Origin: Isochrysis galbana
Lineage: Eukaryota > Haptophyta > Isochrysidales > Isochrysidaceae
Direction: 5' to 3'
DNA: 64,000 bases
Assembly: GCA_018136815.1 (NCBI GenBank)
Contig: CM030935.1
Location: forward strand, 4,822,999-4,886,998
Numbering within the stretch: position 1 is the stretch's first letter; the number at the start of each line of letters is the position of its first letter. Of this stretch, positions 21,604 through 32,154 are shown piece after piece. The notes under the pieces were generated by a model, which had not been told where the DNA came from, did not search any database, and saw nothing but the letters and a program-made list of their open reading frames with translations. The position numbers were made by a program, and so were the translations under genes.

Positions 21604-21942
21604 CGGTCCATCGGCCCCTAGCCGTCTGTCGTCTGTCGTTCTTCGTTCGTCGCTCTTGTTCTCGTTCTCGTTCCCGTTCTCGTCCCTCGTTCTCAATACT
21701 ACCTCAATACCAAACCTCTCCAATCCCTCAGCCCCAGCCTATCCATCCCGATCCGCCCAGCCATGTCCGCTCCGTCGTCGCGCTCGCCCTCGCCCAAGCC
21801 CGTCCTCCCGCCTTTCTCTGCTGAGGAGGTGGTCCAGCCCGTCATTGGCCACTCCCCAACTTCCGCCGCGCCTCTCGCCGCTTCCCTTCCGTTCCCTCCG
21901 TTCCCATCCGAGGCAGTGGTAACCTCGGATCCGTCACCCTCG
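21604..21942 (+). repeat. Dispersed repeat with ORF start MSAPSSRSPSPKP (copy 1)
   Basis: This stretch is closely similar to the reverse complement of 27700-28013. Both carry a TCGTTCTCGTTCCCGTTCTCG leader, then an ATG frame MSAPSSRSPSPKPVLPPFSA continuing EEVV.PVIGH.PTSAAPLAAS. It is probably the 5' end of a mobile-element gag-like gene. Here the frame stops at 21963 after 66 codons. No catalytic domain is nearby. Confidence 0.5.
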
Positions 21943-22035
21943 CAGGCCCCTGCCTCCCGTTAGAAATCCCAACAACAAGATTGCTGGGGTGGAAACCCAG
22001 TTGGTCGTTAGTCGTCAATGTCAATGTCCAATGCA

Positions 22036-22560
22036 GCTGTTGTAAGTACAGAGAGCGGGCCCCTAGGTACCCGGAGAATTGTTTGGGGTTGCAGACGGTG
22101 CGAGCGAGCGCAACCAACAGACTGTCAACGGCCGTGATTGAGGCATGCACCCATTTGCCACCCGTGCGTGCTCCTTCACGCCTGACGCGCTTTGCCCCTT
22201 ACACCAGCAAGGTACACAAAGAGAATGGTGCTGTGGGTACGGAGAGCGGGCGTCTCGGTACCCACAGCACCATTTGCCGTCGCAGACGGTGCGGGCAAGC
22301 ACCATCGCCCGCCTACCACTGGGCGTGGTTGAGGTGCATGACCCTTGAAGCCTGTCGCGCTTCGCCCGTCACACCTGCAACGCATACACAGAGAATGGTG
22401 CTGTGGGTACGGAGAGCGGGCGTCTCGGTACCCACAGCACCATTTGCCGTCGCAGACGGTGCGGGCGAGCACCATCGACCACCTACCGCCGGGCGTGGTT
22501 AAGGCGCGCGCCCGTTCGCCACCCGCGCTTTGCACGATAGCGCAGAGCGACATCCCTCGT
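22036..22560. repeat. Tandem repeat, 170-bp period, each with a perfect hairpin
   Basis: Two near-identical units and a third, degenerate one upstream. The core is a 17-bp perfect inverted repeat, AATGGTGCTGTGGGTAC ... GTACCCACAGCACCATT, at 22224-22240/22258-22274 and again at 22394-22410/22428-22444. The loop is 17 nt and contains a further GAGA/TCTC pair. Spacing between copies is exactly 170 bp. No coding function seen. Confidence 0.75.
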
Positions 22561-23275
22561 GGAAGTCGACTTCAAACACTGCCAGGGCCCCTCTCGCGGC
22601 TGACATCGATCTACGCCGGGATACTTACTCCTCCGCCAGCTTGAATTGAAGAGCCCACAGGCGCGCAGGTGCCATGTGCGGCTTCACGGGCTGGGGCTGG
22701 ACATATCTGAGGCCCCCAGCACCTCAAACCCGACGAGGCGATCGCTGGAATCCTAGACGGAGTGGGGGGGGGGGGGGGCGGAGTGGCAGAGGGGACCGCC
22801 AGAGAGCCCTTCTAGGGCTCCGCCAGCGGCCAACGTGAAAATCAAACCGTGAATTGGAGCAAAGTACGATGAATTCGTGCTACTTTGCAAACTCCAATTT
22901 TTGAGGTGCCCCGCACCTCCCCCACCGTGAAAATCGGACCGTGAAACTCAGATTTTCGGACCCCAATTTTCTCTCGGGGTTCGTATGCGTAAGCCCTTTT
23001 ATTTCGAAAAAAGTTTCTCGAAACTCTGGCCGGACCCAAGTCTGCGTCGGCCCGTCCCACCACGCGGCGGCGGCGGCCCCCCCCCCCCCCCCCCCCGGCC
23101 CCTTCCCCCCCCCCGACGGCGGGGGCCGCCATTTGAATCTCAGTGGCGACGGGAGCGTTCAAACGGGAGCGTCGGCCGTTTCAACGATTAAAACGTGGAC
23201 CCGTTTAAACGGTCTGCGGGGGGCGCGCGGGGGGCGCGCGCGGGGGGAGCGCGGGGGGGGGGAATCGAGAGAGTG
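22561..23275. other. Intergenic with G- and C-runs; no recognised gene
   Basis: Contains G-runs at 22764-22780, C-runs at 23078-23096 and 23106-23114, and a block (22837-22990) with repeated GTGAAAATC..ACCGTGAA and CCAATTTT motifs. No domain found in any frame. Confidence 0.35.
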
Positions 23276-23798
23276 GGCGAGAGAGAGAGGATTCTCGATG
23301 GGAGAGAGAGAGAACGGAAGAGAGAGAGAGAGAGGAGAGAGGGGGGGGAGGAGAGAGAGGAGAGAGAGGGAGGGAGAGAGAGGAGAGGAGGGGGGAGGGA
23401 GGGAGGGGGAGGGAGAGAGGGAGAGGGAGGGAGGGAGGGAAGAACATCGGAGAGAGGGGTGAGAGAAAGAGGAGAGAGAGAAGAGAGAGGCGGTGGGGGG
23501 CGGAGGGCGGGAAGCGGGACAGGGGGGGAGAGAGAGAGAGAGAGAGGCGGGAAGGGGACGCGCCGCGCGCGAGGGAAAGAGAGAGAGAGAGAGAAGAAAA
23601 GGCCGACGAGCTTCTGCGCGCGGGGGGGGGGGAGGAGGGGGGAGGGGGGGAAGATGGAGGGGGAGAGGGGGGAGGAGAGGCCCAAAATAAGAGGAGAAGA
23701 GGAGGAGGAGAAGGAGAAGAGAGAGAAGAGAGAGAAGAGAGTGAAAAGAGAGAGGGAGGGAGGGAGGGAGGGAGAGAGAGAGAAGAGAGGGAGGGAGG

Positions 23799-23847
<49 letters not shown>

Positions 23848-24050
23848 CGGGGAGGAGAGCCACGTCACATCTCGCGCCCTATCTCTCTCTCTATCTTCGT
23901 CTTCTTCCCTCTTCTCTCTTCTTCTCTCTTCTCCCTTCTCTCTCATCTGGTCTCTTCTCTCCCCTTCTCTTACTCTCTCTCGCCTCTCTCCCTCGCTCTC
24001 TTCCTCTCCCCGTCTCTCCTCCCCCCCACCCCCCACCCCTTTCCCTCTCT
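23276..24050. repeat. Purine-rich then pyrimidine-rich microsatellite block
   Basis: 23276-23850 is nearly pure G/A on the plus strand, ending in (GA)n at 23806-23846; 23880-24050 is CT-rich. The strand switch at about 23860 is sharp. The pyrimidine half abuts the ATG at 24056. Long frames through the block are low-complexity artefacts. Confidence 0.8.
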
Positions 24051-24055
24051 CTCCG

Positions 24056-24919
24056 ATGCTGCACCTCTCTCTTCTCGTCGCCTGCCCCGCGCTCAACCTC
24101 TCGCCCATTCGCGCGCCTCGCGCCGCTGCGCCCACCATGCAGCTCGCCCTCCAGCAGCAGCAGCAGACCCAGCGCCTCTCACGCTCTTCCGACTTTGCCT
24201 CCCGCTACTCGAACAGCCTTGCTCCGCCAGTCCCTCAGGCCAACACCAGCATCCTCGTTCAGGGAGGATCCCTTCGCACCTGGTCCTACCGCTCGCCCGC
24301 TGTCGAGCAGGTCCAGGTCGAGCTCGTCACCGAGGGACGACCGCTGGATGCCGACATCGAGCTCTGGCACGGCCCCGACAACACGCCCGTCAAGATGCGC
24401 GTCTACAACGAGGACGGGGCCTTGCGCCCGTTCAACGCGGTGATCGAGACACCGCGCGGGCCCAACACCGTCGCCATCCGCAACATCGGGCAGCTCGAGT
24501 TTCCCTTCTCTGCCGACGTGCGTGCAGACCGCATCGAGCAGCCTTCGCCCGATGTCCTCGACCGCTCCATGATTATCCAGGGCGGCGCCCTCCGCACCTA
24601 CCCCTTCGACCCGTCGGTCGACGCGGTCCAGGTCTTCATCAAGACCGACGGCCGCCCTCTCAACGCGCGCATTGAGCTCCTCCAGGGCCCGAACAACAAC
24701 AAGCAGGTAATCGAGCTCTACACGGAGGATGGCCTCAACCGCCCCTTTTTCTGCATCCTCAACACGCCGGGCTCGGGCAACGTCGTCCGCGTCGTCAACA
24801 CCGCGCCGGTTGAGTTCCCCATGACTGCCGCCGTCGTCGCCCATCTGATCAGCAATGACATGTCCTCCACCGCGGTTCTCGGCGGCGACGTCGTCATCGG
24901 CGGCAACCTCAACTGGTAA
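24056..24919 (+). CDS. Uncharacterised secreted or plastid protein with two tandem repeats
   Basis: 287 residues from the ATG at 24056. A hydrophobic leader (MLHLSLLVACPALNLSP) ends near APRAAAPT, then a Gln run. Two copies of one domain follow at about residues 66-153 and 172-259: xILVQGGxLRTxxxxxPxVxxVQV, GRPLxAxIEL, GPxN, Y.EDG..RPF, xTPxxxNxVxxxNxxxxEFP. The shape suggests a small beta-sandwich, and similar proteins exist as conserved hypotheticals in diatoms and haptophytes as far as I recall. No catalytic motif is visible. The frame stays open upstream through the CT/GA block, so the start is chosen at the first ATG before the leader. Confidence 0.75.
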   Translation: MLHLSLLVACPALNLSPIRAPRAAAPTMQLALQQQQQTQRLSRSSDFASRYSNSLAPPVPQANTSILVQGGSLRTWSYRSPAVEQVQVELVTEGRPLDADIELWHGPDNTPVKMRVYNEDGALRPFNAVIETPRGPNTVAIRNIGQLEFPFSADVRADRIEQPSPDVLDRSMIIQGGALRTYPFDPSVDAVQVFIKTDGRPLNARIELLQGPNNNKQVIELYTEDGLNRPFFCILNTPGSGNVVRVVNTAPVEFPMTAAVVAHLISNDMSSTAVLGGDVVIGGNLNW

Positions 24920-25639
24920 GCCTTCGGTGCTCCGCGCTAGGCTTGGAGCGAAGAGGCACACCCGGGCCCGCCACCTCCGCTTGTTTTGGCAACGAGAGCC
25001 GCCGCAGTCCCGTCGAGAATGGCGTATTCTACTTGAACTGGCGTGCACTACCATGGACCAGGCCGTCACACCCCTTTTGAGACGTCGGGAGGCAAGAGCT
25101 ACTCGTTAGCCTTGCTCGCTGAGCCGGGAGCAACAATGTTTTTGCGTCGCGTTCCGGCCGCCGTCTCCATAACACTTTCTTCTAGCACCACATTCCCGCT
25201 CTACGCCACGCCCTCGCATGGGCCGAGATCGAGGTATTTCTGAATCTTGTGAATGTTCGAGTTCCTTGTGGCCCGCATGTGACATGCGAGTTGCCGGAGG
25301 CTCTAGGCCAACACGCGCATGCAGGACCGGCTAGCGGTTGTAGCTCCTGCGTTGTGTGTGGCGTCTGCATTCTTCCGCTTGTCCCTTAGCCTAATTATTT
25401 ATTTAGATTTTCAGTCCATCAGCCGCCGGCCAGGAATTCAACTAGCAACTAGTGCAGCTAGTAGTGATTGAAAGAGCAGGTCGCGTTAAAAAAAAACCTT
25501 CTAATATTCTTACCGCTTACCGCACTCGCGGCGAATGGAACCACTACCTACTACACGTAGCATACTTTCTACACCCCCACTCCCCCGGCCCTTCTCCCCC
25601 CGCCATAAGGCGGCTCCCCCCGTGCACTACTAGGGGGAT
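24920..25639. other. Intergenic, nothing recognised
   Basis: Downstream region of the preceding gene; an A-run at 25490-25497. No protein domain or repeat structure identified. Confidence 0.3.
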
Positions 25640-26260
25640 AGGGGTGAAGGGCTTAGATATGGTCCGGTGGCCCGCGCCCCCCCCCGGTGATCTTTCCCCC
25701 CTTCCTCCTGTGTCTCCGAGTGGGCGGCCGACTCTGTCCCGACTTATCCTGTAAGCAGGAGCGGGACTTACCAATTTTTCGGTGAGCGGAGCTCTCGCTC
25801 CGCCCACCCCCTTCTGCGCGCTCTCTCTCCCCTTTCCTGCGGCACGCGCGATGGCGCGCCTGCGGCAGGCCTGCAGCTGCCCTCTGGCGGCCCCTGGAGG
25901 CTCCTGGAGGCCAGCTCAGGGGGCAGAGGAGGCTGGGGCTGGGCCCTGGCCTCCCCTGCCTCCCCCTCGCTGGCGCTCCTGAGCCTCTGGGGCCCCCAAT
26001 CTGCACCTGTCTGCCTGTCGACCAGGGGGGGAGGGGGGGTTGGAGCAATGGGCTTGTCACGAGGGGCCAGGATGGGCGAATCAGGCGAGCCTGTGGCCTG
26101 TGGGGAAGGGAGTGGGTCAGTAGGGCAGTGGCCTCCTGGCAAGCCATCAGGCGTGCCAGGAGGATGAGTGGTTCCTCCCCCATGGCAGGGGAGGAGTGGA
26201 GAGAGGGGAGAGGGGGGGGCTCGTGCCCCCCCATGGGGCAACCAAGTATAAACTTAGTTG
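25640..26260 (+). repeat. Dispersed GC-rich repeat, related to 46.8-48.2 kb copies
   Basis: Shares an order of motifs with 46779-47640: CCC-rich leader, TCTTYCCTGCGG..ATGGCGCGC.CTGCGGC, CAGCTCAGGGGGCAG..GAGGCTGGGGC, CTGCCTC.CCCTCGCTGGC, GTCGACCAGG, and a palindromic end CCAAGTATAAACTTAGTTGG at 26241-26260. Function unknown; probably a non-coding transposable element family. Confidence 0.5.
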
Positions 26261-26412
26261 GAGGTCGCGTTACGTAGGAAGAGGACCCATATTCGACGGA
26301 ACGTGACCTGAAAAAGGAGATTATGCAATTGGAAACATGGGTCCCTGCACTGAGCCGCTGGCCGAAGCTAGGCGCAGGTGAAGATGTCCCCGCAGGCCCT
26401 GCACCCTGCAGA

Positions 26413-27344
26413 GCAGCCCGCAGCTAGATTAGAGGGAGTACTCATGAGTATGAGTAGAGTAGTGCCCAAAGTGGCACTATGCATACTCATGAGTAGGGCA
26501 ACGAGGGGAGTACTCATACTCATGAGTTGTGCCATCCTCAAATACTCAACTCAACTCACTTATTTACTCTGAGTACCATGGCAAATGCGGCGGGCCGGCG
26601 GGCGAGCGACGCGCGCGTGCGAGGGGGCCGAGGGGCGAGCGAGCGAGTGAGCGAGCGCTCGCAAGGAACTGGAAAAGTAGAAATGAAAAGAAAAGATATG
26701 AAACAGCTACACACTATACACACTATACATACGACACACACACATGGACACACTAGAGACGGAGCAAGGAGCGCAGCAGCGCACAGCACACGCGCACACG
26801 CGTGACACGCAAGCGCCATCCCAGCTTCAGCTACCATCAACCGTCTCAGTTAAGCGTCTTCTTCCTCGTCATCGTCTACTGTGCCTGTGCCCGCCTTGCG
26901 ATACTCGCTCCAATAGCGAGTTGTCGCTGCTGCCTCTTCGATCGTGCCATCCCGATGCGAGAGGAGGCGGGGGCTGAGGTGGGGGGTGGGACAGATGGCA
27001 CGCGAGATGCGAACGAGCTAGGCCGCCAGGCCCGCCAGGCCGCCAGGCCGAGCCAGCAAGCCAACCAGCAGCGAGCTGGGGCCGCGTTCGCCGTCGCACG
27101 TAGCTCGTCGGCCGCCGATATGCGATATCCGTCCCCCCCGAAGGTATAAATATAAAGTATAAATAAATAAATGGAGTAGCGTAACTGTCACTCATGTACT
27201 CATGAGTAGTGAGTATACTCATGAGTAAACGGATTGTCATTTACTTATACTCATGAGTAGGCCAGAGGGGGAACTATTCATACTCATGAATTGGGCGAAT
27301 TCCAACTACTCAACTCAACTCATTCTAATCTAGCTGCGGGCTGC
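26413..27344. mobile_element. Foldback-like element with long inverted arms
   Basis: The ends GCAGCCCGCAGCTAGATTAGA (26413-26433) and its exact complement (27324-27344) are perfect 21-bp inverted repeats. Inside each end lies an arm of about 130 bp built on the palindrome TACTCATGAGTA and variants (26439, 26474, 26514; 27195, 27218, 27248, 27278). Each arm also carries a CTCAACTCAACTCA string. The middle (about 26580-27180) has a GCGAGCGAGTGAGCGAGCG patch, CACA repeats and no recognisable transposase. The architecture resembles Foldback elements. Confidence 0.6.
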
Positions 27345-27699
27345 TGCAGAGACCCTGGCAGAGCCCGGCGGGGGCGGGCGTGCGGACACATGTCACGGGT
27401 GGTTTTGCGTGGTGTGCACCCTAGAACTTACATTGGGATGAGAGGGGGGAAGGGCCGCATGAGTCGAGCCGTGATCTCCCCCCTTCTCTCCTTGTTCGCT
27501 TGTGTGAGTCTCCTACGCAATCCTCCTGTGCAGCAGCTCCATATCACAAGGAGGCCGCAGCGCGGCCCCCTGTGGCTTGAGGATGAGACCGCGGCGCGGC
27601 GCGCCGCGCATCCTGTTACTTCATCACAAGTCAAAAGATACCAAAGGGGGCCACTGACCACACAGGGCACACTAATAGTATCACGCGCAGATCGCAGAT

Positions 27700-28013
27700 C
27701 TGACGGATCCGAGGTTACCACTACCTCAGATGGGGCAACAGAGGGGACGGAAGGGAAGCGGCGAGAGGCGCGGCGGAAGTTGGGGGGTGGCCAATGACGG
27801 GCCGGACCACCTCCTCAGCAGAGAAAGGCGGGAGGACGGGCTTGGGCGAGGGCGAGCGCGACGACGGAGCGGACATGGCTTGAGGCTGAGGGAGTGGTGA
27901 GGTTTGGTATTGAGGTGGTGTTGAGAACCGAGGGACGAGAACGGGAACGAGAACGAAAACGAGAGCGACGAACGAGGAACGACAGACGACAGACGGCCAG
28001 GGGCCGTTGGACC
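27700..28013 (-). repeat. Dispersed repeat with ORF start MSAPSSRSPSPKP (copy 2, inverted)
   Basis: Inverted counterpart of 21604-21942. The minus-strand frame starts at the ATG near 27875 and stops near 27721 after LPSPLLPHLR. Relative to copy 1 a small indel shifts the frame, since the other frame continues VVVTSDPSDLRSARDTISVP past the stop. One or both copies are decayed. Confidence 0.5.
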
Positions 28014-29114
28014 GCCTCTCTCGTATGGCTTTTGGGAGGGGGTGGTGATGTGTTGGGATGAGTGCGCTACTCTCCCTCTCTCCCCCTCCTCCCATCTCTC
28101 TCATCTCTCTCCTCCCTCCGCTTGTGTGCTGCAAGACTCATATATATCCCACTCGCCGACACAATGTAGGCTCTCAAGGCACAACTCGCATGCCATGGGG
28201 ACGTCCAAAGGGGCTCGTGGCTCTCACAGGCGCAGTGGCACAACTTCACGATGTCAGATGTCACCTCCAGGATGGTTTTCGAAGTACTATTACAAGAAAG
28301 TCAACACCCTACGCCTACGCCCTCCTCGATGGCGCAAGGTCGCCTTCAAGGTCACCGAGTTGATCCCGTGCACCTCCACCATGGCCACCAAGGAGGTTCA
28401 GACGACTGGAGCACTCAGCCCATCCTTGACACCCCCACAACCCGGCCCCCCACGTAGCGCACAAGGGGGGAGTCGCAAGCGGCAGGTTGAGGGCGAAAAG
28501 TTTAGGGGGCTACAGCGTGAGAACACGCTAGAGTCCCAAACCCAAAGCCACGTGCGAGGCGTGAATATTATTATGAGGTTTTTATGGCATAGTATATAGT
28601 ATGGTAGTGCGTGGGGCGTAGGGCTGCGCTTCCCGTGCACCCCATCGTGAATGCATCAACCCCACTGCCGCTCCAAATACCCTACTACGGTTGACCGAGC
28701 CCGATGATGGACCCGAAATCAAGCAAGATCGTCGTCACGCCCGCGCACTGGGTGGTGGTACAGCACACAGGCAGAGCTATCGGGGTGACTGTGGACTACC
28801 GGTCACGCAAGCACGTCGGCACTCAATATCTTCCTCCTCCCCTACCTTTGCTAAAAAACGCAACAATCGCAGGGCCTTGCCCGCGGTCCAAAGGGCCTTA
28901 GTCGCCTCCACCAGACTCTCTGGCGCGAGAGGAAGCATACTTTGGAGCATGCCGTGCGACAATATTCCGTGGGAACACCATCCAACCCCGGTGGCGCTCG
29001 AGCCAAGGGCTTGCGGCATGCCCGACGGGCTCTGCGACGTTGGCTCGCCCGCCCTATGTTAGGTAGACTGGCAAGAGCAAGCCGCTAGCGCCGGTGGTCG
29101 CTGCCTTCCCCTCG
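28014..29114. other. Intergenic, weak ORFs only
   Basis: Frames of 65-185 codons on the plus strand (for example MMDPKSSKIVVTPAHWVVV from 28704) have no recognised domain, and codon use is not distinctive. Possibly decayed repeats. Confidence 0.3.
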
Positions 29115-29834
29115 TCACCTCGATGATGCCAGCGGCGGCTTCGCTCCGAGCCGAGGCGGAGGGGGCTTCCGCGTGGCTGTGGGAGCTGGAATGCGCGGAC
29201 CGCCAGCGATCCCGGAGCTCGACAGTGGGGGCGGCGGCGGCGGAGGCGCTCCTTTTGGGGGCGGTGGCGTGCTCGCCGAGGTTGTTCCAAAGCTACCGAG
29301 CCCAAAGCTCTGCGTCCCACTGCTTGCGTCGACGTCTAGCGAGATGCGGACACACACGTCCGCCCCAAACTGGCCGACATTGTCCAGGACCGTCAGGTCG
29401 AGCTTGCCATTCGATGCCCGGATTGGGTCATGTAACAGAAGCGACGATTCTTGCACCGGCGAGCCAGGCCGGAGCGCGGGGCCGGTGGGCTTTGCGCTGC
29501 GGCAACTGGCGAGTTGCAGTGTGGTGGCATCCTGCGCGATGCGCGCGCGGTGGTATGCCAGCTTGTTCTCGACAAGACGCAGCCGGGCGTCCACAGCATC
29601 CACTGCGCCGCCTTGTGCCTCGACTATGTCCGAGAGGCTGGTGGCCGCTTCCACGATGTGGCGGCTCACGGTGGCGAGCGCGTCGACCAAGTAAGTCTGC
29701 GCTTGCGAGATCGCCTCCTCCGGGTCGTCCTGGAGAAAGGACTCCTCGCACCACTCGACGATCGCCTGAAGGTTGGAACTGTGGCGAATTTCAGCGGTCG
29801 CGAAGGGGGAGGGCGTCAGTTGGCTCACCCGCAT
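29115..29834 (-). CDS. ABI: ABI-like subunit of the SCAR/WAVE complex
   Basis: The SCAR/WAVE complex relays Rac signals to Arp2/3 at the membrane, and ABI is its scaffold with WAVE. From the first in-frame ATG (29834) the product has 239 residues. About residues 20-115 are the helical ABI region: LQAIVEWCEESFLQDDPEEA, QTYLVDALATVSRHIVEAATSL, RLRLVENKLAYHRARIAQD. This matches ABI proteins that run from an N-terminal helix into a long four-helix segment. The C-terminal third is Pro/Ser/Gly rich ([16 protein letters not shown]) and ends KPPPPRLGAKPPLASSR, a profilin/SH3-type tail. There is no SH3 domain, as in most non-animal ABI proteins. A GTGAGC at 29824-29829 and acceptors before GCGATCGTC near 29767 suggest the true first exon may lie upstream. 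Confidence 0.7.
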   Translation of the reverse strand: MRVSQLTPSPFATAEIRHSSNLQAIVEWCEESFLQDDPEEAISQAQTYLVDALATVSRHIVEAATSLSDIVEAQGGAVDAVDARLRLVENKLAYHRARIAQDATTLQLASCRSAKPTGPALRPGSPVQESSLLLHDPIRASNGKLDLTVLDNVGQFGADVCVRISLDVDASSGTQSFGLGSFGTTSASTPPPPKGAPPPPPPPLSSSGIAGGPRIPAPTATRKPPPPRLGAKPPLASSR

Positions 29835-30387
29835 GCCCCGTCTGTGGCCCCCTCCCCCCTCCACACATCCCTGGCTCTGAGACAATGATGAGCCGCTCGC
29901 CCCGCCGTTTCTTGCTTCCCATGCACCGTCTCCTCTATCATTCTCTCCATCCCGACCTCCTTCAGCCCCCAAGTCCCCCTCATCCCCACAACAACCCCGA
30001 CCTCAGGGAATAGCCCGCCAACCCCTCACCAAACCCCAGCCTTCCACAGCTCGCCCACAGCCCGCCACAGCCCATCTCCTTTCCCCCTACCCCAAACTCC
30101 AACCGCCACGTCTAGCTCGCCTTCACCCCCCCTTCTCGCCTCGCCTCCCCCCTGCTCCCTCCCCCTCTCCCCATTCCCGCCGCTTCAACAACCCCCCCCC
30201 TTCCAGCTCTCCCCAACCCCCGACCCCAACCACCGCCGCGTACCCCTTCCCCGCCGTCTCCCCCTGCATCTTCTTCTCCCCCTCTCTCTCTTCCCAGAAG
30301 CGCCCCCGCACCGCCCCCCTGCGTCCTCCCCCAAAGCCCACTCACCAGTCCGCCCGCAGCTCTGCCGCGACAGAGCCCATCCGAGAG
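29835..30387. other. Cytosine/pyrimidine-rich upstream region
   Basis: Plus strand is very rich in C and CT with few G (for example CCCTCCCCCTCTCCCC). No gene seen. Low-complexity frames were disregarded. Confidence 0.4.
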
Positions 30388-30540
<153 letters not shown>

Positions 30541-30923
30541 GAGAGACGCCGCGCGCGCAGCAGTAGCAGTGGGCCGGCGGGTGGGTGGGGGCGAAGGGGT
30601 TCACGCCAAGCAAGGCAGAGCGCGCACGCTCGCTCACTCGCCCTCTCCCTCCCTCCCTCCCTCCGTCTCCCTCTCTCTCTCTCTCCCCTCCGCCCCAACG
30701 GAGAGAGAGGAGGGACAGCCCCACACCCACGAGACGACGACGAGGAGAAGTAAATGGTGGACGCTCTCTGCTGCGGTTTATCAATGGTTCGAGTCCTTTT
30801 TCCCTCTTACAGCCACGGCAGTCCTCCCACATCACGAACACGGTTGTTGTGGCAGCTGGCAGGGAGATCGATTATGGGAAACAGAGAGTATTTTCATGGA
30901 CGCGGACCCCGTCTGCGGGGCCA

Positions 30924-30954
<31 letters not shown>

Positions 30955-31139
30955 CCCCCCCCCCCCCCCCCGGTAGCAAGGGGCTCCACCGGGGGAGGGC
31001 AAGTTGGTCCCCCAATTAGACGAGATTTCTAACCTTAGAAAGCTAGGCTTAGTCTGCTGCTCGTTACACCAAAACTACTTAATAAGTAAAAGCATAACAA
31101 GTTATAAAGCAATATGAATATGAACAGCGTGTTGCGATG
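30541..31139. other. Intergenic with CT and C runs
   Basis: Contains CT-rich patches (30640-30700, 30930-30953) and a C-run (30955-30971). A GGTTCGAGTCC string at 30786-30796 resembles a tRNA B box but no cloverleaf was found. Confidence 0.35.
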
Positions 31140-31450
31140 TGGTGATAATAATAATATAACTGAGCATTAGTACCACTACTCTCACTAGCCCTGGTGCTAA
31201 CACGACAACCCTCAGCGCACCTGCCCGTACACACACCTTAGCGCGTGTTGATGCCACAGACACACAGACACATACACATACACCCATGCCCCCCTTCAAA
31301 TTTCCCCTCTCGCAAGCCCCCGGCTCCCATTCTAACTCCCCACAAGTTATAACGGGTGAAAACCCAGTAAGGCGAACCGACCTACGTCGGCCGACTCACT
31401 AGGAAAAAGCACCGGGGGGGGGGGGGGGGGGAGAGGAACTCTCTCGTCAA
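31140..31450. repeat. Left arm of a long inverted repeat
   Basis: Similar, in reverse complement, to 32155-32306 plus 43170-43300, that is, to a second arm split by the chromovirus. Shared strings include CCCCGGCTCCC, CTCCCCACAAGTTA, GAAAACCCAGT and CCGACCTACGTCGG on one side, and GGTACTATCACGA/CCACTACTC.CACTAGCCC on the other. A G-run (31412-31430) faces a C-run (32170-32190) in the other arm. Probably a foldback-type or TIR element. Confidence 0.6.
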
Positions 31451-32154
31451 CAAAGAGGATCGGCCCTTACCAGCTCGCGCCCCTAGATGGGAAATACGAC
31501 ATTCCTGAGGAAGGCGACAGGGCGCACACGTTACACGTTAAAAATTCCTGCCTCCCTACCGTCTACCGTTAAAAATCCTGCCTCCGTCGCCTTGCCAAGA
31601 CACTTCCTCTGCCTTCCTGCCGGCTTCCTTGCCAGTTCCCTTCGCCCCGGTTTCCCGCTTGTCTCGAAATCGGTTTCACCTCATCAAGACCAAGCTTAGA
31701 GGGGAAACTCCCCCCGTCCAGTTCCGTTGTTCCGTTACCGTTACGCAAAAATCTCGTTCATCTCGTCGGGCCATCAGGCCATCTCGTTCATCTCGCCGGG
31801 CCATCAAGAGGCAAGAGGCCATTTCGTTCATCTCGTTCTCGTTCATCTCGTTACATCTCGTCGTCGGGCGGGCCCTCGGGCCATCTCGTTACAATCCAAG
31901 CTGCGGCTTTGATTTCCACAATTTAGAGACAAAAATGCAGGATTCCGCTTGCAGAAGGCTCACGAGGTCGCTCGTGATAAAGTCGGGGGGTGTCGCATTC
32001 GCGATGTCTCAAAAGCAAAGAGAAATAACAGTAAAGACAAGCAGTAGCATACCCTAAGATCTAGTGATAAAACCTCAATCTTGAGTGCGAATTTGCACCC
32101 TTAGAAGTTAAAAGTCCTGTTTGACCGCCCTATTACCTATTAAGGGCCGTTCTT
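31451..32154. other. Loop of the inverted repeat: MITE end, minisatellite, LTR scar
   Basis: TAGATGGGAAATACG at 31484-31498 equals the end of the MITE at 45351. Between 31745 and 31880 a TCTCGTTCATCTCG..GGGCCATC motif repeats irregularly. At about 31982-32003 the plus strand reads GTCGGGGGGTGTCGCATTC, the same polypurine tract and LTR start as the chromovirus, so a remnant of a related LTR element lies here in the opposite orientation. Confidence 0.4.

Noticed and set aside
22842-23162. Minus-strand frame with Gly/Arg run
   Set aside because: Driven by a C-run; no domain and no conserved start.
30786-30796. tRNA B-box-like GGTTCGAGTCC followed by T-run
   Set aside because: No A box or cloverleaf: the acceptor and T stems do not pair convincingly and no anticodon arm is found upstream.
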